Source of the DNA: an uncultured Bacteroidota bacterium | GTDB taxonomy: Bacteria; Bacteroidota; Bacteroidia; Flavobacteriales; Flavobacteriaceae | Length of the DNA: 64,000 bases | Assembly: GCA_902509805.1 (NCBI GenBank) | Contig: CABWZL010000003.1 | Span: forward strand, 1-64,000 | Reading direction: 5' to 3' | Shown: positions 9,052 through 19,160 of the stretch, piece by piece | How positions within the stretch are numbered: position 1 is the first letter of the stretch | Layout of the letters: each line of letters opens with the position of its first letter | Made by a program: the position numbers and the translations under genes | Notes under the pieces: model-generated | Seen by the model: only the letters and a program-made list of their open reading frames with translations | Databases searched by the model: none | What the model was told of the DNA's origin: nothing

Positions 9052-9459
9052 ATGAAGATAAAATTTCAATTAAATCAATTAAGTACTGTTTCAGATGATG
9101 TTAAAAAAAATATTAATAAAAATATTGTTTTAATAAGTGGTGATATGGGAGCAGGTAAAACTACCCTAATTAAAGAAATACTTAAATCAATGAATGTAAT
9201 TGATAATATTTCAAGCCCAACATTTTCAATAATTAACGAGTATAATACTAGCAAAGAAGATATTATTTATCATATGGATTTATACAGGATTAAAAGCATG
9301 GATGAGTTAGAAGGAATTGGGTTATTTGAATATTTAGAATCTGGTAATCTTTGTATGATTGAATGGGGGGAAATGATAGAAGAAATCATTGAATCAGAAT
9401 TCAATAAATTTGTTATCTCGAATGAAGGTCAATCAAGAATTATAGAAAAAATTAAATGA
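9052..9459 (+). CDS. tsaE: tRNA threonylcarbamoyladenosine biosynthesis ATPase TsaE
   Basis: TsaE is the small P-loop ATPase that works with TsaB and TsaD to make t6A37 in ANN-decoding tRNAs. The Walker A motif GDMGAGKTT is at residues 30-38 if the ATG at 9052 is used. An upstream in-frame ATG at 9028 would add eight residues. I prefer 9052 because it gives the usual distance to Walker A and because a TATATTTAG promoter-like box overlaps the extra codons. Other family motifs: SSPTFSIINEY and HMDLYR. The next gene overlaps it by 4 bp. Confidence 0.93.
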   Translation: MKIKFQLNQLSTVSDDVKKNINKNIVLISGDMGAGKTTLIKEILKSMNVIDNISSPTFSIINEYNTSKEDIIYHMDLYRIKSMDELEGIGLFEYLESGNLCMIEWGEMIEEIIESEFNKFVISNEGQSRIIEKIK

Positions 9460-9788
9460 GTTTTTTAAAAAGATTGTATTACTATTCTACAGGGTTTATA
9501 ATTGGTATATTTTTCCTGTTCTTTATATTCAATGGAAAAAGAACATCTTGCAATTATGGTCCTAGCGCAAGAGTTATAGATAATATTATTTCAAAAGAAT
9601 TAATTTTAAAATCAAATATTGAGTCAATTGACAGTCTGGAGTTAATTGATCTTATTTCAGAGGGAAAAGTAATATTCAATAAAAGTGAACCTAATCAAAA
9701 ACCTTGTGGAATATACTATATAGAGACAGATTCTTTAAACTTTATCATTACTAATTGTGAGGATAGCGCAACTGTAGAAATTAAGTAG
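9456..9788 (+). CDS. Small membrane-anchored protein, DUF4258-like
   Basis: A 110-residue protein with an N-terminal membrane helix (about 12-27) followed by a periplasmic or cytoplasmic domain with a conserved pattern SCNYGPSARV. It also has Cys residues in KPCGIYYIE and TNCEDSA. I recall this as a flavobacterial family near tsaE, labelled DUF4258, without a known role. It overlaps tsaE by 4 bp (ATGA) and its end overlaps the convergent proline dehydrogenase gene by 8 bp. Confidence 0.7.
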   Translation: MSFLKRLYYYSTGFIIGIFFLFFIFNGKRTSCNYGPSARVIDNIISKELILKSNIESIDSLELIDLISEGKVIFNKSEPNQKPCGIYYIETDSLNFIITNCEDSATVEIK

Positions 9789-10944
9789 TCTTTCTTCTTT
9801 TTAATTCAGATTTAATTAATTCTAATTCTCGTGAGGTCTGACCTTTTACAGAGGTGTTTTCGTCAGCTCTCCTTATTAAATATGGTATTACTTCCTTAAT
9901 TGGTCCAAATGGAAGATACTTAATAGCATTAAACCCTTCATTTGCAAGATTAAAGGATATGTTATCACTCATGCCGTAAAGTTGACCAAACCATACTTTT
10001 TGATTACTATTATTGACCTTATTAGATTTCATCAAATCTATTATATTATATATGCTTTCTTCATTATGTGTTCCTGAGAAAAGAGAGAATATATTTAAGT
10101 TTGATAAGATAAAAGAGGCCCCTTCATTAAAATTTAGATCAGTTAGTTTTTTAGAATCACAAATTGGAGATCTATAATTATTCTTTACAGCTCTTTTATT
10201 TTCTTTCTCAATATATGCTCCCCTAACTAGCTTGATTCCAATAAAGAATCTTTCTTTTTCAGCAATATCTTTAAGTCTTTTAAGATAATCAAGTCTATCA
10301 TGTCTATACATTTGAGATGTATTAAAAACAATGCTTTCCTGTTTATTATACTTAATCATCATTCTTAATACTATTTCATCTATAGAATCTTGAATCCAGG
10401 ATTCTTCAGCATCAACAAGTATTTTAACACCCTTTTTATGAGCAAAATTACAAATGGTGTCGAACCTACTTAGTATCTTGTCATACAGTCCCTGTTCATT
10501 ATTATCTAAAGATTTTTTTTCTGAAACTTTTTGTAGAATCTTTGAGCTAGCTATTGCTGTTGGTTTAAAAACTGTAAAGTCAAGGATGTTTTTTTTTGCA
10601 ACAAATTCAATAGAATCTATCACTTCATTTAATGAGGTGTCATAAGATTCTTCATTCTCAAGACCTTCAACTGAGTAGTGAAGATAGCTTTTAACATTTT
10701 TATCATAAAGTCTTTCAACAGTCTTGAAAGATTCATCTAGTGATTCACCGGAACAGAATTGCTCAAATACTGTTCCCTTAACTAAAAACAATATAGGCAG
10801 TCTAAGTTTAAGGGAAAGCTCTAGGGCTTTCTTCCCAATATTAGTAAGAGATTTATTAGATATTATTTTAAATAAAAAGTAGGCTTTCTTTAGTTCAAAG
10901 TTTGATTTAAGTGAAAAACCATTTTTAGTATTGTCTAAAAGCAT
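9781..10944 (-). CDS. Proline dehydrogenase (PRODH) family protein
   Basis: A 387-residue FAD enzyme of proline catabolism. Visible motifs: ILVDAEESW, the FAD-contact block GIKLVRGAYIEKE, SGTHNEESI, FGQLYGMSDNIS, and the proline-binding YLIRRADEN. It oxidises proline to pyrroline-5-carboxylate and passes electrons to quinone at the membrane. I start it at the ATG at 10944; an upstream in-frame start would add 12 residues before the conserved DNTKNGFSLKSN opening. It is divergent from aroB, the usual flavobacterial neighbour. No P5C dehydrogenase domain is fused, and none is seen in the window. Confidence 0.9.
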   Translation of the reverse strand: MLLDNTKNGFSLKSNFELKKAYFLFKIISNKSLTNIGKKALELSLKLRLPILFLVKGTVFEQFCSGESLDESFKTVERLYDKNVKSYLHYSVEGLENEESYDTSLNEVIDSIEFVAKKNILDFTVFKPTAIASSKILQKVSEKKSLDNNEQGLYDKILSRFDTICNFAHKKGVKILVDAEESWIQDSIDEIVLRMMIKYNKQESIVFNTSQMYRHDRLDYLKRLKDIAEKERFFIGIKLVRGAYIEKENKRAVKNNYRSPICDSKKLTDLNFNEGASFILSNLNIFSLFSGTHNEESIYNIIDLMKSNKVNNSNQKVWFGQLYGMSDNISFNLANEGFNAIKYLPFGPIKEVIPYLIRRADENTSVKGQTSRELELIKSELKRRKTT

Positions 10945-10989
10945 AAAATAAATACCTAATTTTGCAGTAAAACTAATCAAAATTAATTA

Positions 10990-12024
10990 ATGAAAATAGA
11001 TCAATATTCATTACTAAAGGAAAAATTAATCTCTGATAAATATTCTTCAATATTTATTTTAGTTGATGATAATACAGATAAATTTTGTTTAGATATTTTT
11101 AAGGAGAAGTCAGGTATTGAAGAGTTTAATAAAATAATTATTAAATCAGGTGAAGAATATAAGAATATAGAATCGTGTCTATTTATTTGGGATAGACTCA
11201 ATGAGTTTAATGCTGATAGAAAATCACTTTTAATAAATTTGGGAGGAGGTGTTTTAACAGATATGGGAGGTTTTTGTGCATCTACATATTTAAGAGGAAT
11301 AAGTTTTATTAATATCCCAACTACTCTTCTTGGAATGGTTGATGCTGCTCATGGCGGTAAAACAGGTATTGATTTTAAATTACTAAAAAATCAAATAGGA
11401 GTATTTAAAGATCCTTTAGAGGTAATCCTAGATAGTGATTATCTTAAAACTTTATCCAAAGATGAATTTATTAATGGATATGCAGAGGTTTTTAAGCACA
11501 GTCTTCTTACAAACAACCCAGATCTTGATTTCAATTCGTTAATTAAGAAAGATTTTTTTAAAGATGTTAAGTATATAATTTCTAAATATTCAGAAATTAA
11601 AAATGAAGTTGTTAAGTCAGATAAATTTGAATCTAATCATAGAAAAATCCTTAATCTTGGACACACTATTGGTCATGCTGTAGAATCATATTCTTTTATG
11701 TCTAGCGCAATAAAAGAATTAAAACATGGAGAAGCTATAATAGTTGGGCTTATTACGGAGCTTTATATTTCTTATAAACAACTTAGTTTTCCACTATCTG
11801 ATTTGGAAAACATAAAAACAGAGTTATTAAAATACTTTAAGTTGATTCATTTTTCAGACAATGATATAAGTCAGATTTATGACCTGATGTTGTTTGATAA
11901 AAAAAATGAAGGAAGTAAGATAAATTTTGTTTTACTAGAAAGAATTGGAAAACCTGTTGTTGATAAAGAAATAGACAGAGAGCTGTTTATTGATTCATTC
12001 AGTTACTACAATAATAGTTTATAG
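10990..12024 (+). CDS. aroB: 3-dehydroquinate synthase
   Basis: A 344-residue enzyme of the shikimate pathway. The NAD-binding GGGVLTDMGGF, the substrate loop IPTTLLGMVDAAHGGKTGIDF (in two parts), the catalytic EVFKHSL and the zinc-binding LGHTIGHAVE and HGEAI motifs are all present. It closes DAHP to 3-dehydroquinate. Its 3' end overlaps the convergent Lrp-type regulator by 6 bp. Confidence 0.95.
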   Translation: MKIDQYSLLKEKLISDKYSSIFILVDDNTDKFCLDIFKEKSGIEEFNKIIIKSGEEYKNIESCLFIWDRLNEFNADRKSLLINLGGGVLTDMGGFCASTYLRGISFINIPTTLLGMVDAAHGGKTGIDFKLLKNQIGVFKDPLEVILDSDYLKTLSKDEFINGYAEVFKHSLLTNNPDLDFNSLIKKDFFKDVKYIISKYSEIKNEVVKSDKFESNHRKILNLGHTIGHAVESYSFMSSAIKELKHGEAIIVGLITELYISYKQLSFPLSDLENIKTELLKYFKLIHFSDNDISQIYDLMLFDKKNEGSKINFVLLERIGKPVVDKEIDRELFIDSFSYYNNSL

Positions 12025-12492
12025 ATCCTGAAAGATATTTTTCATTAATCTTTTCTTATCATTTATGCTTTCTTCTAAGGAAATCATTGTTTCGGTTCTT
12101 AAAACCCCCTCAACATCATCAATTGAAAATATTATATCTCTAGCATGTTCAGTCCCTTTTGCTCTAATCTTACAGAAAATATTATACTTACCTGTGGTAA
12201 TGTGTGCAACTGTGATATAGGGTTTCTTTTTAAGTTCTTCAATAATCTCATATGTTCTTCTTGAACGATCAATAAGTATTCCTACATAAGCTATAAAGTT
12301 GTATCCAAGCATCTTATAGTCTAACGTTAGTGAGGAACCCTTTATGATAGCTAAATCCTCCATTTTTTTAACTCTAACATGAACAGTACCAGCCGAAATT
12401 AAAAGTCTTTTGGCTATTTCAGTAAAAGGTGTTCTAGTGTTATCAATTAAGATGTCTAAGATTTTTCTATCAACGTCGTCTAGTTTTTGCAT
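12019..12492 (-). CDS. Lrp/AsnC family transcriptional regulator
   Basis: A 157-residue regulator with the typical N-terminal HTH (opening LDDVDRKILDILIDNTRTPF, recognition helix around SAGTVHVRVKKME) and a C-terminal RAM ligand-binding domain ending in VEGVLRTETMISLEES. Such proteins bind amino acids and assemble as octamers on DNA. The proline dehydrogenase gene nearby is a possible target, but this is only inferred from position. It diverges from the XRE gene; the shared 183-bp region holds two palindromes. Confidence 0.92.
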   Translation of the reverse strand: MQKLDDVDRKILDILIDNTRTPFTEIAKRLLISAGTVHVRVKKMEDLAIIKGSSLTLDYKMLGYNFIAYVGILIDRSRRTYEIIEELKKKPYITVAHITTGKYNIFCKIRAKGTEHARDIIFSIDDVEGVLRTETMISLEESINDKKRLMKNIFQDL

Positions 12493-12574
12493 TTTGATTG
12501 GTGTATATGCTAAAATATTAATTTTTATAGTGATTATAAAATTTCATCAATAATTACTTTTTTTATTTCTCTTT

Positions 12575-12618
12575 ATTTGTACATTTTACAAATGTTTCTT
12601 ATGTTTACAATTGTAAAC
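12575..12618. promoter_or_regulatory. Paired palindromic operator candidate
   Basis: Two inverted repeats lie between the divergent Lrp and XRE genes: ATTTGTA-N5-TACAAAT at 12575-12593 and the perfect 16-mer GTTTACAATTGTAAAC at 12603-12618. Both contain the half-site TTTACAA, with starts 19 bp apart (12585 and 12604), about two helical turns. This is the expected layout for cooperative binding by a dimeric HTH regulator. The XRE protein directly downstream is the most likely binder (autoregulation). Confidence 0.55.
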
Positions 12619-12675
12619 TAGTAATAGTTTATATATTGTTAATCAATAACTTAAAGAATTTAATAAAAGTAAAGA

Positions 12676-13041
12676 ATGAATAATAAAGATATACTAAATA
12701 GAATTAAAACTATAATAGATGAAAGCAATCTAACAAACTCTGAATTTGCAAAAAAGTTAGGTGTTCCTAAATCTTCCATCTCTCACCTACTCTCTGAAAG
12801 AAATAATCCAAGCTTAGATATTGTTTATAAGATTTCAACTGCTTTTGATGATGTTACTACTGATTACTTAATCTTTGGTAAGAATAAATCCATAAATAAT
12901 CAAATTAACGAGCCTAGAGAGCTTTTTTCTCTTCCGGATAAGGAAATCTCTGAAAATTCTGTTAAAGATTCTAATAATAAGCTTAAATCAATCGTTCTTA
13001 TTTATGAAAACAATAAATTTGAACAAATAGATAAACTTTAA
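12676..13041 (+). CDS. XRE-family HTH transcriptional regulator
   Basis: A 121-residue protein: a Cro/C1-type HTH at residues ~5-65 (pattern LTNSEFAKKLGVPKSSISHL, then LSERNNPSLDIVYKIS and DVTTDYLIFG) and a polar, Asn/Ser-rich C-terminal tail with no known sensor domain. It is probably a dimeric repressor acting on the palindromes upstream. The next gene, a lipoprotein, begins 1 bp after its stop. Confidence 0.88.
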   Translation: MNNKDILNRIKTIIDESNLTNSEFAKKLGVPKSSISHLLSERNNPSLDIVYKISTAFDDVTTDYLIFGKNKSINNQINEPRELFSLPDKEISENSVKDSNNKLKSIVLIYENNKFEQIDKL

Positions 13042-13042
13042 A

Positions 13043-13414
13043 ATGAAAAGGATATTATTTCTATTACTGTTATTGACTTCATGTTACTCAGTGGAAAGAA
13101 ATTGTGTTGATTTCAAAACTGGTGTATTTGAGTTTTCTACATCTGTAAACGACTCTATAATTACTTCAACTTTTACAAGAACTAATAATTATGAAATTGA
13201 AACATTTAACGGAGTGAAGGACTCATCCATAATTAAATGGGTAAATGAATGTGAGTTCTTATTAACTAAAATTAAACCTAAAACAAATCAAGAAAAAAGA
13301 CCAATAAGAATTAAAATACTTAGAACTTATGGAAATCAATATGATTTTGAGTTCTCAGGCGTTAATAATCCAGATAGAATAAGCAGAGGGACAGTTAGAA
13401 GAGTATCTAATTAA
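13043..13414 (+). CDS. Small lipoprotein of a conserved flavobacterial family
   Basis: A 123-residue protein with a lipoprotein signal peptide (lipobox LLTSC, acylated Cys at residue 14). Its mature part has the conserved blocks ERNCVDFKTGVFEF, NYEIETF and IIKWVNECEFLL. I recall homologues beside parC/parE in many flavobacteria that are wrongly labelled 'DNA topoisomerase IV'; nothing in this sequence supports a topoisomerase role. It is probably an envelope protein of unknown function. It is likely cotranscribed with the XRE gene. Confidence 0.75.
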   Translation: MKRILFLLLLLTSCYSVERNCVDFKTGVFEFSTSVNDSIITSTFTRTNNYEIETFNGVKDSSIIKWVNECEFLLTKIKPKTNQEKRPIRIKILRTYGNQYDFEFSGVNNPDRISRGTVRRVSN

Positions 13415-13419
13415 AAGGA

Positions 13420-13527
13420 TTATTTACGAGGTTTTGCATGACCTCCAGGATCAATTTGATTTAAGTCAACACCTGTTTTTTTTAAAAAGTCTTTTTTAAA
13501 CTTTTCATTTCTTTTTTTTCTTGCCAT
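13420..13527 (-). CDS. Small basic protein, 35 residues
   Basis: This short frame begins ARKKRNEKFKKDFLKK after its ATG and ends GGHAKPRK. It is strongly basic at both ends with a small acidic/amide centre (DLNQIDPGGH). It lies tail to tail with the lipoprotein gene, with 5 bp between stops, and upstream of it an AATCTTTG box abuts the ATG. I do not recognise the family. The composition and the neat placement suggest a genuine small RNA- or ribosome-associated protein, but this is not proven. Confidence 0.45.
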   Translation of the reverse strand: MARKKRNEKFKKDFLKKTGVDLNQIDPGGHAKPRK

Positions 13528-13653
13528 CAAAGATTTAAAAAATTTAATTATCATATCTCTATTTAAATTGAATGTATACAAGACATATTACTACTATGAT
13601 TGTACAAATGATTATTACTTTATTTACCCAACTAATTTTTTTCATATCTCTTC

Positions 13654-15735
13654 TTAAAAATTAAGCTTTGTCTGGGTTTCATCGGATTCATCTGAAACTT
13701 GTTGTTCATCTTTAACTTCAATTTGATCAATTTTTTTAGTACTCTCAGAATTAGAATTTGATCCTTTAGACTTATAAGAAATTTTCCTGATAGAGTCTTT
13801 TGTTACAATATTACCCTTTGAGTCTCTACCTTTAATAATTAAATCAGCAAAATCTTGCTCGAATTTATCTTTTCTTAACGATGATTTTTTTCTTAAGTAG
13901 ACAGTCACACAATCAGCTTCGTTTTCATTATTAACACTGAAATAAAGAACTTTAGAGAAATCTTTACCTTGAGTTAGGTTATACTCTTTATCTCGAATTA
14001 CACCAGAGACTTTAAATCTTTTCATATAAGAGGTGCCATTCTTACCATCAGTATATATTAAGTTGTAAGTTTTCTCTTTACTTTCTGAATTAAATAATGA
14101 TACGTGCAGAATATCTTTACCTATAAAAACCTTACTATCAACTCTTACTACTTTCATTATACCTTCTTTAGTAAACACAATTACATCATCTAAGTCTGAA
14201 CAATCAGAAACAAAATCATCCTTTTTAAGACCTGTCCCTATAAAACCTTCTTCTTTGTTAACGTATAATTTTTGATTTTTAATTGAAATTTTCTTTTTGT
14301 CTAGATCATCAAACTCTTCGATTATAGTTTTTCTTTTTCTTTCCTTACCATAATGTTTTTTGAGATGACTGAAATATTGAATTGTATAATCAACTATGTG
14401 ATTTAAGTTGTTTTTAACCTCTTCAATAGTAACCTCGATATTATTAAGCTTCTCTTTAACCTTATTAAGATCAAATTTTGAAATTTTTCTTATTGGGATT
14501 TCAGTTAATTTTTTTATATCATCAACAGTTACCTCTCTCTTTAGGTTCTTTTTAAATGGATCTAAACCTTTATCAATAGTAGATATAACTTCATCCCAAG
14601 TTGTTTTTTCTTCAATATCTCTATAAATTCTATTTTCAATAAAAATCCTCTCAAGTGAAATTGTATGCCATTGACTTTCAAGTTCATTTAATTGAATTTC
14701 TAATTCTTTCTTTAATAAGTTTTTAGTGTTATCTGTAGATGTTTTGAGTATTTCCTTAACTCCTAAAAATTGAGGTTTATTATCTGAAATTATACAGCAT
14801 AAAGGAGATATGGAAACCTCACACTGTGTAAATGCATAAAGAGAATCTATACTTTTTTGCATTGAAGAGCCTGAAGGCAAATAAACTAGTACCTCAACAT
14901 CAGAAGATGTATTATCTTCAATTTTTTTAATTTTTAACTTTCCTTTTTCAGATGCTTTTATAACAGATTCAATCAATGAGGCAGTAGTAGTTCCATATGG
15001 AATTTCTTTAATTATGATAATATTCTTATCATACTTTTCTACTAAGGCTCTTACTTTAACCTTACCACCTCTATTACCGTCGTTGTAATTCTTTATATCT
15101 ATACTACCTCCTGTTTGGAAATCAGGATAAAGTTTAAAACTCTTTCCCTTTAGGTATTTTACACTACCATCAATCAATTCATTAAAATTATGAGGTAAAA
15201 TTTTAGTAGATAAGCCAACTGCTATACCCTCTGCTCCTTGAGCTAGTAATAAAGGGAATTTAACTGGTAAATGAATAGGCTCTTTCTTTCTTCCGTCATA
15301 TGATAGTTGCCAATTAGTAGTTTTAGGGTTAAATACTACCTCAAGAGCAAATTTTGATAACCTTGCTTCGATATATCTTGAAGCTGCGGCCTTATCTCCA
15401 GTATATATATTCCCCCAATTCCCCTGCATATCAATAAGAAGTTCTTTTTGACCAACTTGAACCATTGCATCTGAAATACTAGCATCACCATGAGGGTGGT
15501 ATTGCATAGTATGTCCTACAACGTTTGCTACTTTATTATATCTTCCATCTTCAAGATCAAACATTGAATGTAGAATTCTCCTTTGAACTGGCTTCAAACC
15601 ATCCATTAAGTCAGGAACAGCTCTTTCTAGTATAACATAGGATGCATAGTCAAGAAACCATTCTTTATACATCCCTCCTACTTTTATCAGAGAGTTAGAA
15701 TCTTCACTATTTATATTTTCCTCACTTTCAATCAT
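13654..15735 (-). CDS. parC: DNA topoisomerase IV subunit A
   Basis: A 693-residue type IIA topoisomerase A subunit. The catalytic tyrosine is in [13 protein letters not shown]; the winged-helix and [17 protein letters not shown] and NWGN motifs are all present. A long coiled-coil tower (about 340-450) precedes a shortened C-terminal beta-pinwheel region and a low-complexity acidic tail. It decatenates chromosomes with ParE. It overlaps parE by 8 bp, so the pair is one operon. The C-terminal region appears reduced relative to the longest homologues. Confidence 0.93.
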   Translation of the reverse strand: MIESEENINSEDSNSLIKVGGMYKEWFLDYASYVILERAVPDLMDGLKPVQRRILHSMFDLEDGRYNKVANVVGHTMQYHPHGDASISDAMVQVGQKELLIDMQGNWGNIYTGDKAAASRYIEARLSKFALEVVFNPKTTNWQLSYDGRKKEPIHLPVKFPLLLAQGAEGIAVGLSTKILPHNFNELIDGSVKYLKGKSFKLYPDFQTGGSIDIKNYNDGNRGGKVKVRALVEKYDKNIIIIKEIPYGTTTASLIESVIKASEKGKLKIKKIEDNTSSDVEVLVYLPSGSSMQKSIDSLYAFTQCEVSISPLCCIISDNKPQFLGVKEILKTSTDNTKNLLKKELEIQLNELESQWHTISLERIFIENRIYRDIEEKTTWDEVISTIDKGLDPFKKNLKREVTVDDIKKLTEIPIRKISKFDLNKVKEKLNNIEVTIEEVKNNLNHIVDYTIQYFSHLKKHYGKERKRKTIIEEFDDLDKKKISIKNQKLYVNKEEGFIGTGLKKDDFVSDCSDLDDVIVFTKEGIMKVVRVDSKVFIGKDILHVSLFNSESKEKTYNLIYTDGKNGTSYMKRFKVSGVIRDKEYNLTQGKDFSKVLYFSVNNENEADCVTVYLRKKSSLRKDKFEQDFADLIIKGRDSKGNIVTKDSIRKISYKSKGSNSNSESTKKIDQIEVKDEQQVSDESDETQTKLNF

Positions 15736-17590
15736 TCAAATTGTCATTTATAATATCTAATTCAACCTTTAAGTTGTCTATAATGAATTGTTGTCTATCA
15801 GGAGTATTCTTTCCCATATAAAACTTTAGGAGCTCCTCAACAGTTGTAGATGTATCAATGATTACAGGATCTAATTTGATATCATCACCTATAAAATTTT
15901 TAAATTCATTTGGAGAAATTTCACCTAATCCCTTAAATCTAGTAATTTCAAATTTACCTTTAGAGGAATTTAAGATTTCATTTTTTTCTGCCTCACTGTA
16001 ACAATAATGTGTTTTTTCTTTATTTCTTACCCTAAATATTGGAGTTTGTAAAATATATAAATGACCATTCTTTAATAACTCTGGATAAAACTGTAAAAAG
16101 AAAGTAATGATTAGTAATCTAATGTGCATTCCATCAACATCAGCATCGGTGGCTATTACAATGTTGTTATACCTAAGGTCTTCCATGCTATTCTCAATAT
16201 TTAAAGCTGCCTGAAGTAAATTAAACTCCTCATTTTCGTAAACTATTTTTTTAGTCATTCCAAATGAATTAAGGGGCTTTCCTCTTAAGCTAAATACAGC
16301 TTGGGTATTAACATCTCTAGACTTAGTAATTGAACCAGATGCAGAATCTCCTTCTGTTATAAAAATTGTAGATTCAAGTCTTTTGTCTTTTTTTAATTCA
16401 TTTAAATGAACTCTACAATCTCTTAATTTTTTATTGTGAAGACTTGCTTTTTTTGCTCTATCTCTTGCTAGTTTTCTAATTCCAGACAATTCCTTTCTTT
16501 CTCTCTCAGCCTGTATTATCTTATTCTGAATTGACTTCGCGATCTCTGTGTTCTTGTGTAAATAATTATCTAGTTTTTCTTTGATAAAATCATTTATAAA
16601 AACTCTAACAGATTTCAAACCTTTGCCCATCTCTGTTGAACCAAGCTTTGTTTTAGTTTGAGATTCAAAAACAGGTTCCATAACCTTAATACTCACAGCA
16701 GAAATTATAGATTTCCTTATATCTGAAGTTTCATAATTTTTACCAAAAAACTCTCTAATTGTTTTAACAAATGCTTCTCTAAATGCCGTTTGATGTGTTC
16801 CTCCCTGAACAGTATATTGTCCATTAACAAAAGAATAATACTCCTCACTATATTGAGTTCTAGAATGGGTTATCGCAACCTCTATATCATCACCTCTTAA
16901 ATGAATTATAGGATATAAAAAATCTAGACTATTAGATTGATCTTCAATTAAATCTTTTAGCCCAGAGTCAGATTTAAATTTATTTCCATTAAGTTTTATA
17001 GTTAATCCAGGATTTAAGTAAACGTAAAATTTGATCATCTTTTCTACGTACTCTAATCTGTACTTGTAATTTTTAAAAATAGACTGATCAGGTTTAAACT
17101 CTACGTAAGTTCCATTTTTTTCATCACTACTATTAAGATCTTCATTGGTTAGAATTCCAAGTTCAAAATTTGCTGATTTTGTTTTACCTTCTCTTGTAGA
17201 AGAAACAATAAAAGATGAAGAAAGTGCATTTACTGCTTTAGTACCAACTCCATTAAGACCAACAGATTTTTTAAATGCTCTTGTGTCATATTTACCACCA
17301 GTATTCATTTTTGAAACTACATCAACAACTTTACCAATAGGAATTCCTCTACCAAAATCTCTTACAGACACAAAATCATCATTTATTATAATGTCAATAA
17401 CCTTTCCCTCTCCCATTACAAACTCGTCAACACAATTATCAATAACCTCCTTTAATAAGACATAAATACCATCGTCAGGAGAAGATCCATCACCAGATTT
17501 TCCAATATACATTCCAGGGCGAAGTCTAATATGTTCTCTCCAATCAAGAGATTTAATATTTTCTTCAGTATAATTTGATGTGGTTGCCAT
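15728..17590 (-). CDS. parE: DNA topoisomerase IV subunit B
   Basis: The 620-residue B subunit has a GHKL ATPase domain ([41 protein letters not shown]), a transducer domain, and a TOPRIM domain with [10 protein letters not shown] and [10 protein letters not shown] (metal-binding acidic residues). It hydrolyses ATP to drive strand passage by the ParC2ParE2 complex. The TATATTTA box five bases before the ATG is a candidate promoter for parE-parC. Confidence 0.94.
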   Translation of the reverse strand: MATTSNYTEENIKSLDWREHIRLRPGMYIGKSGDGSSPDDGIYVLLKEVIDNCVDEFVMGEGKVIDIIINDDFVSVRDFGRGIPIGKVVDVVSKMNTGGKYDTRAFKKSVGLNGVGTKAVNALSSSFIVSSTREGKTKSANFELGILTNEDLNSSDEKNGTYVEFKPDQSIFKNYKYRLEYVEKMIKFYVYLNPGLTIKLNGNKFKSDSGLKDLIEDQSNSLDFLYPIIHLRGDDIEVAITHSRTQYSEEYYSFVNGQYTVQGGTHQTAFREAFVKTIREFFGKNYETSDIRKSIISAVSIKVMEPVFESQTKTKLGSTEMGKGLKSVRVFINDFIKEKLDNYLHKNTEIAKSIQNKIIQAERERKELSGIRKLARDRAKKASLHNKKLRDCRVHLNELKKDKRLESTIFITEGDSASGSITKSRDVNTQAVFSLRGKPLNSFGMTKKIVYENEEFNLLQAALNIENSMEDLRYNNIVIATDADVDGMHIRLLIITFFLQFYPELLKNGHLYILQTPIFRVRNKEKTHYCYSEAEKNEILNSSKGKFEITRFKGLGEISPNEFKNFIGDDIKLDPVIIDTSTTVEELLKFYMGKNTPDRQQFIIDNLKVELDIINDNLND

Positions 17591-17603
17591 TTTTATAAAT
17601 ATA

Positions 17604-18695
17604 CTAAATGTTAAACCTAAAGTGCATTATGTCTCCGTCTGATACTATATACTCCTTACCCTCTAATCTCATTTTCCCAGCTTCTTTTACCTTAGCTTCA
17701 GAGCCATATTCAACATAGTCACTATAACTAATAACTTCAGCACATATAAAACCTTTCTGAAAATCAGTGTGAATTTGACCAGCTGCATCATAGGCAGAAT
17801 CTCCAATTTTAATTGTCCATCCTCTAACCTCTTTTACTCCAGCAGTAAAATAACTATGTAGATTTAATAACTTATAAGAAGCTCTTATAAGTTTATTAGA
17901 ACCAGAATCATCAAGACCAAGATCATCAAGAAATATTTTTTTCTCTTCAAAAGAATCTAACTCATTTATTTCAGATTCTATTTTAGCTGATATTATAATT
18001 ATCTCTGAATCTTTATTACCGATTTCCTTTCTCACTTGATCTACATAATCATTTCCTGATGTAACATCATTTTCTCCAACATTACAAACATAAAGGATTG
18101 GCTTAAAAGAAATCAATTCAAGAGGTTTAATATAGTCTTCAAACTGGTCATTAGAATAATCACTTCTAGCTACAGAAATATTTTCAAGTTGTAATTTGAC
18201 ATCTTCTAATACTTCAATTTCCTTTTTAGATTCACCGCTTCCAGATCTTAAGGTTTTTTTGATTTTATCCAATCTTTTATCAACTATCTCTATGTCCTTA
18301 AGAATTAATTCATATTCAACAACCTCTTTGTCAGAGAGAGGGTTGATTTTTCCATCTACATGAATAATGTTTGGATCATCAAAGCATCTTAAAACATGGA
18401 TTATTGCATCAGTCTCTCTTATGTTAGACAAAAATTTATTACCTAAGCCTTCTCCCTTACTAGCTCCTTTAACTAATCCTGCTATATCTACAATTTTAAC
18501 ATTTGTAGGAATTATTTTTTCTGGATTTATTAAACCAGATAACTTATCTAGTCTAGTATCTGGCACATTAACTATACTGACATTTGGATCTATTGTACAA
18601 AACGGATAGTTTTCACTCTGAGCTTTACTCTGAGAAAGACAATTAAAAAGAGTTGATTTACCTACATTGGGTAATCCTACGATTCCTACTTTCAT
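17604..18695 (-). CDS. ychF: Redox-responsive ATPase/GTP-binding protein YchF
   Basis: A 363-residue Obg-family P-loop protein: G1 motif GLPNVGKST at residues 6-14, G3 DIAG, and a C-terminal TGS-like domain ([22 protein letters not shown]). YchF prefers ATP, binds ribosomes and modulates oxidative stress responses. It starts 3 bp after the ferredoxin stop and ends 13 bp before parE, so ferredoxin-ychF-parE-parC may be one leftward transcription unit. Confidence 0.95.
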   Translation of the reverse strand: MKVGIVGLPNVGKSTLFNCLSQSKAQSENYPFCTIDPNVSIVNVPDTRLDKLSGLINPEKIIPTNVKIVDIAGLVKGASKGEGLGNKFLSNIRETDAIIHVLRCFDDPNIIHVDGKINPLSDKEVVEYELILKDIEIVDKRLDKIKKTLRSGSGESKKEIEVLEDVKLQLENISVARSDYSNDQFEDYIKPLELISFKPILYVCNVGENDVTSGNDYVDQVRKEIGNKDSEIIIISAKIESEINELDSFEEKKIFLDDLGLDDSGSNKLIRASYKLLNLHSYFTAGVKEVRGWTIKIGDSAYDAAGQIHTDFQKGFICAEVISYSDYVEYGSEAKVKEAGKMRLEGKEYIVSDGDIMHFRFNI

Positions 18696-18698
18696 TTA

Positions 18699-19046
18699 TT
18701 AATCATGCATAAATTTCTGTTTTGACAGAAGTTCATTTTCCGTCTCTACATTGTTATCATCTGGAACACAACAATCAACAGGACAAACAGCAGCACATTG
18801 AGGTTCTTCGTGAAAACCCATACACTCTGTACATTTGTCAGGTACTATAAAGTAGAATTCATCAGATACAGGAGCATTGTCTATATCGGAGTTTACCTTG
18901 TTACCATTCGGTAAGACAACATCTCCTTTAAGATTAGTACCTTTACTGTAATTCCAATTCTCCTGACCTTCATAAATAGCATTATTAGGACACTCTGGTT
19001 CACAGGCTCCACAATTAATACATTCATCTGTTATTATTATTGCCAT
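18699..19046 (-). CDS. Ferredoxin with two 4Fe-4S cluster motifs
   Basis: The 115-residue protein has CxxCxxCxxxCP near the N-terminus (Cys 9, 12, 15, 19) and a second Cys set in KCTEC and [10 protein letters not shown], with a long insertion between. This is a 7Fe/8Fe-type ferredoxin of the kind next to serC in flavobacteria. I start at the ATG at 19046; an upstream in-frame start would add 16 hydrophobic residues before the conserved AIIITDEC opening. A TATTTTTG promoter-like box (19059-19066) lies 12 bp upstream of this start. It carries electrons for an unidentified partner. Confidence 0.92.
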   Translation of the reverse strand: MAIIITDECINCGACEPECPNNAIYEGQENWNYSKGTNLKGDVVLPNGNKVNSDIDNAPVSDEFYFIVPDKCTECMGFHEEPQCAAVCPVDCCVPDDNNVETENELLSKQKFMHD

Positions 19047-19160
19047 CTTTAATTTGAGCAAAAATAAGACGTATTGTTTAATCTTTGTTAACAATTTTTA
19101 CATAATTTAAAATTAGTGTAATTGATTATTGAAAGTAAGTTCAGATATTTGCGAATATTT

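Noticed and set aside
13596..13664. A 22-codon hydrophobic frame at the end of parC
   Set aside because: It is very short, overlaps the parC 3' end on the other strand and has no start-abutting box. Possible but unsupported.
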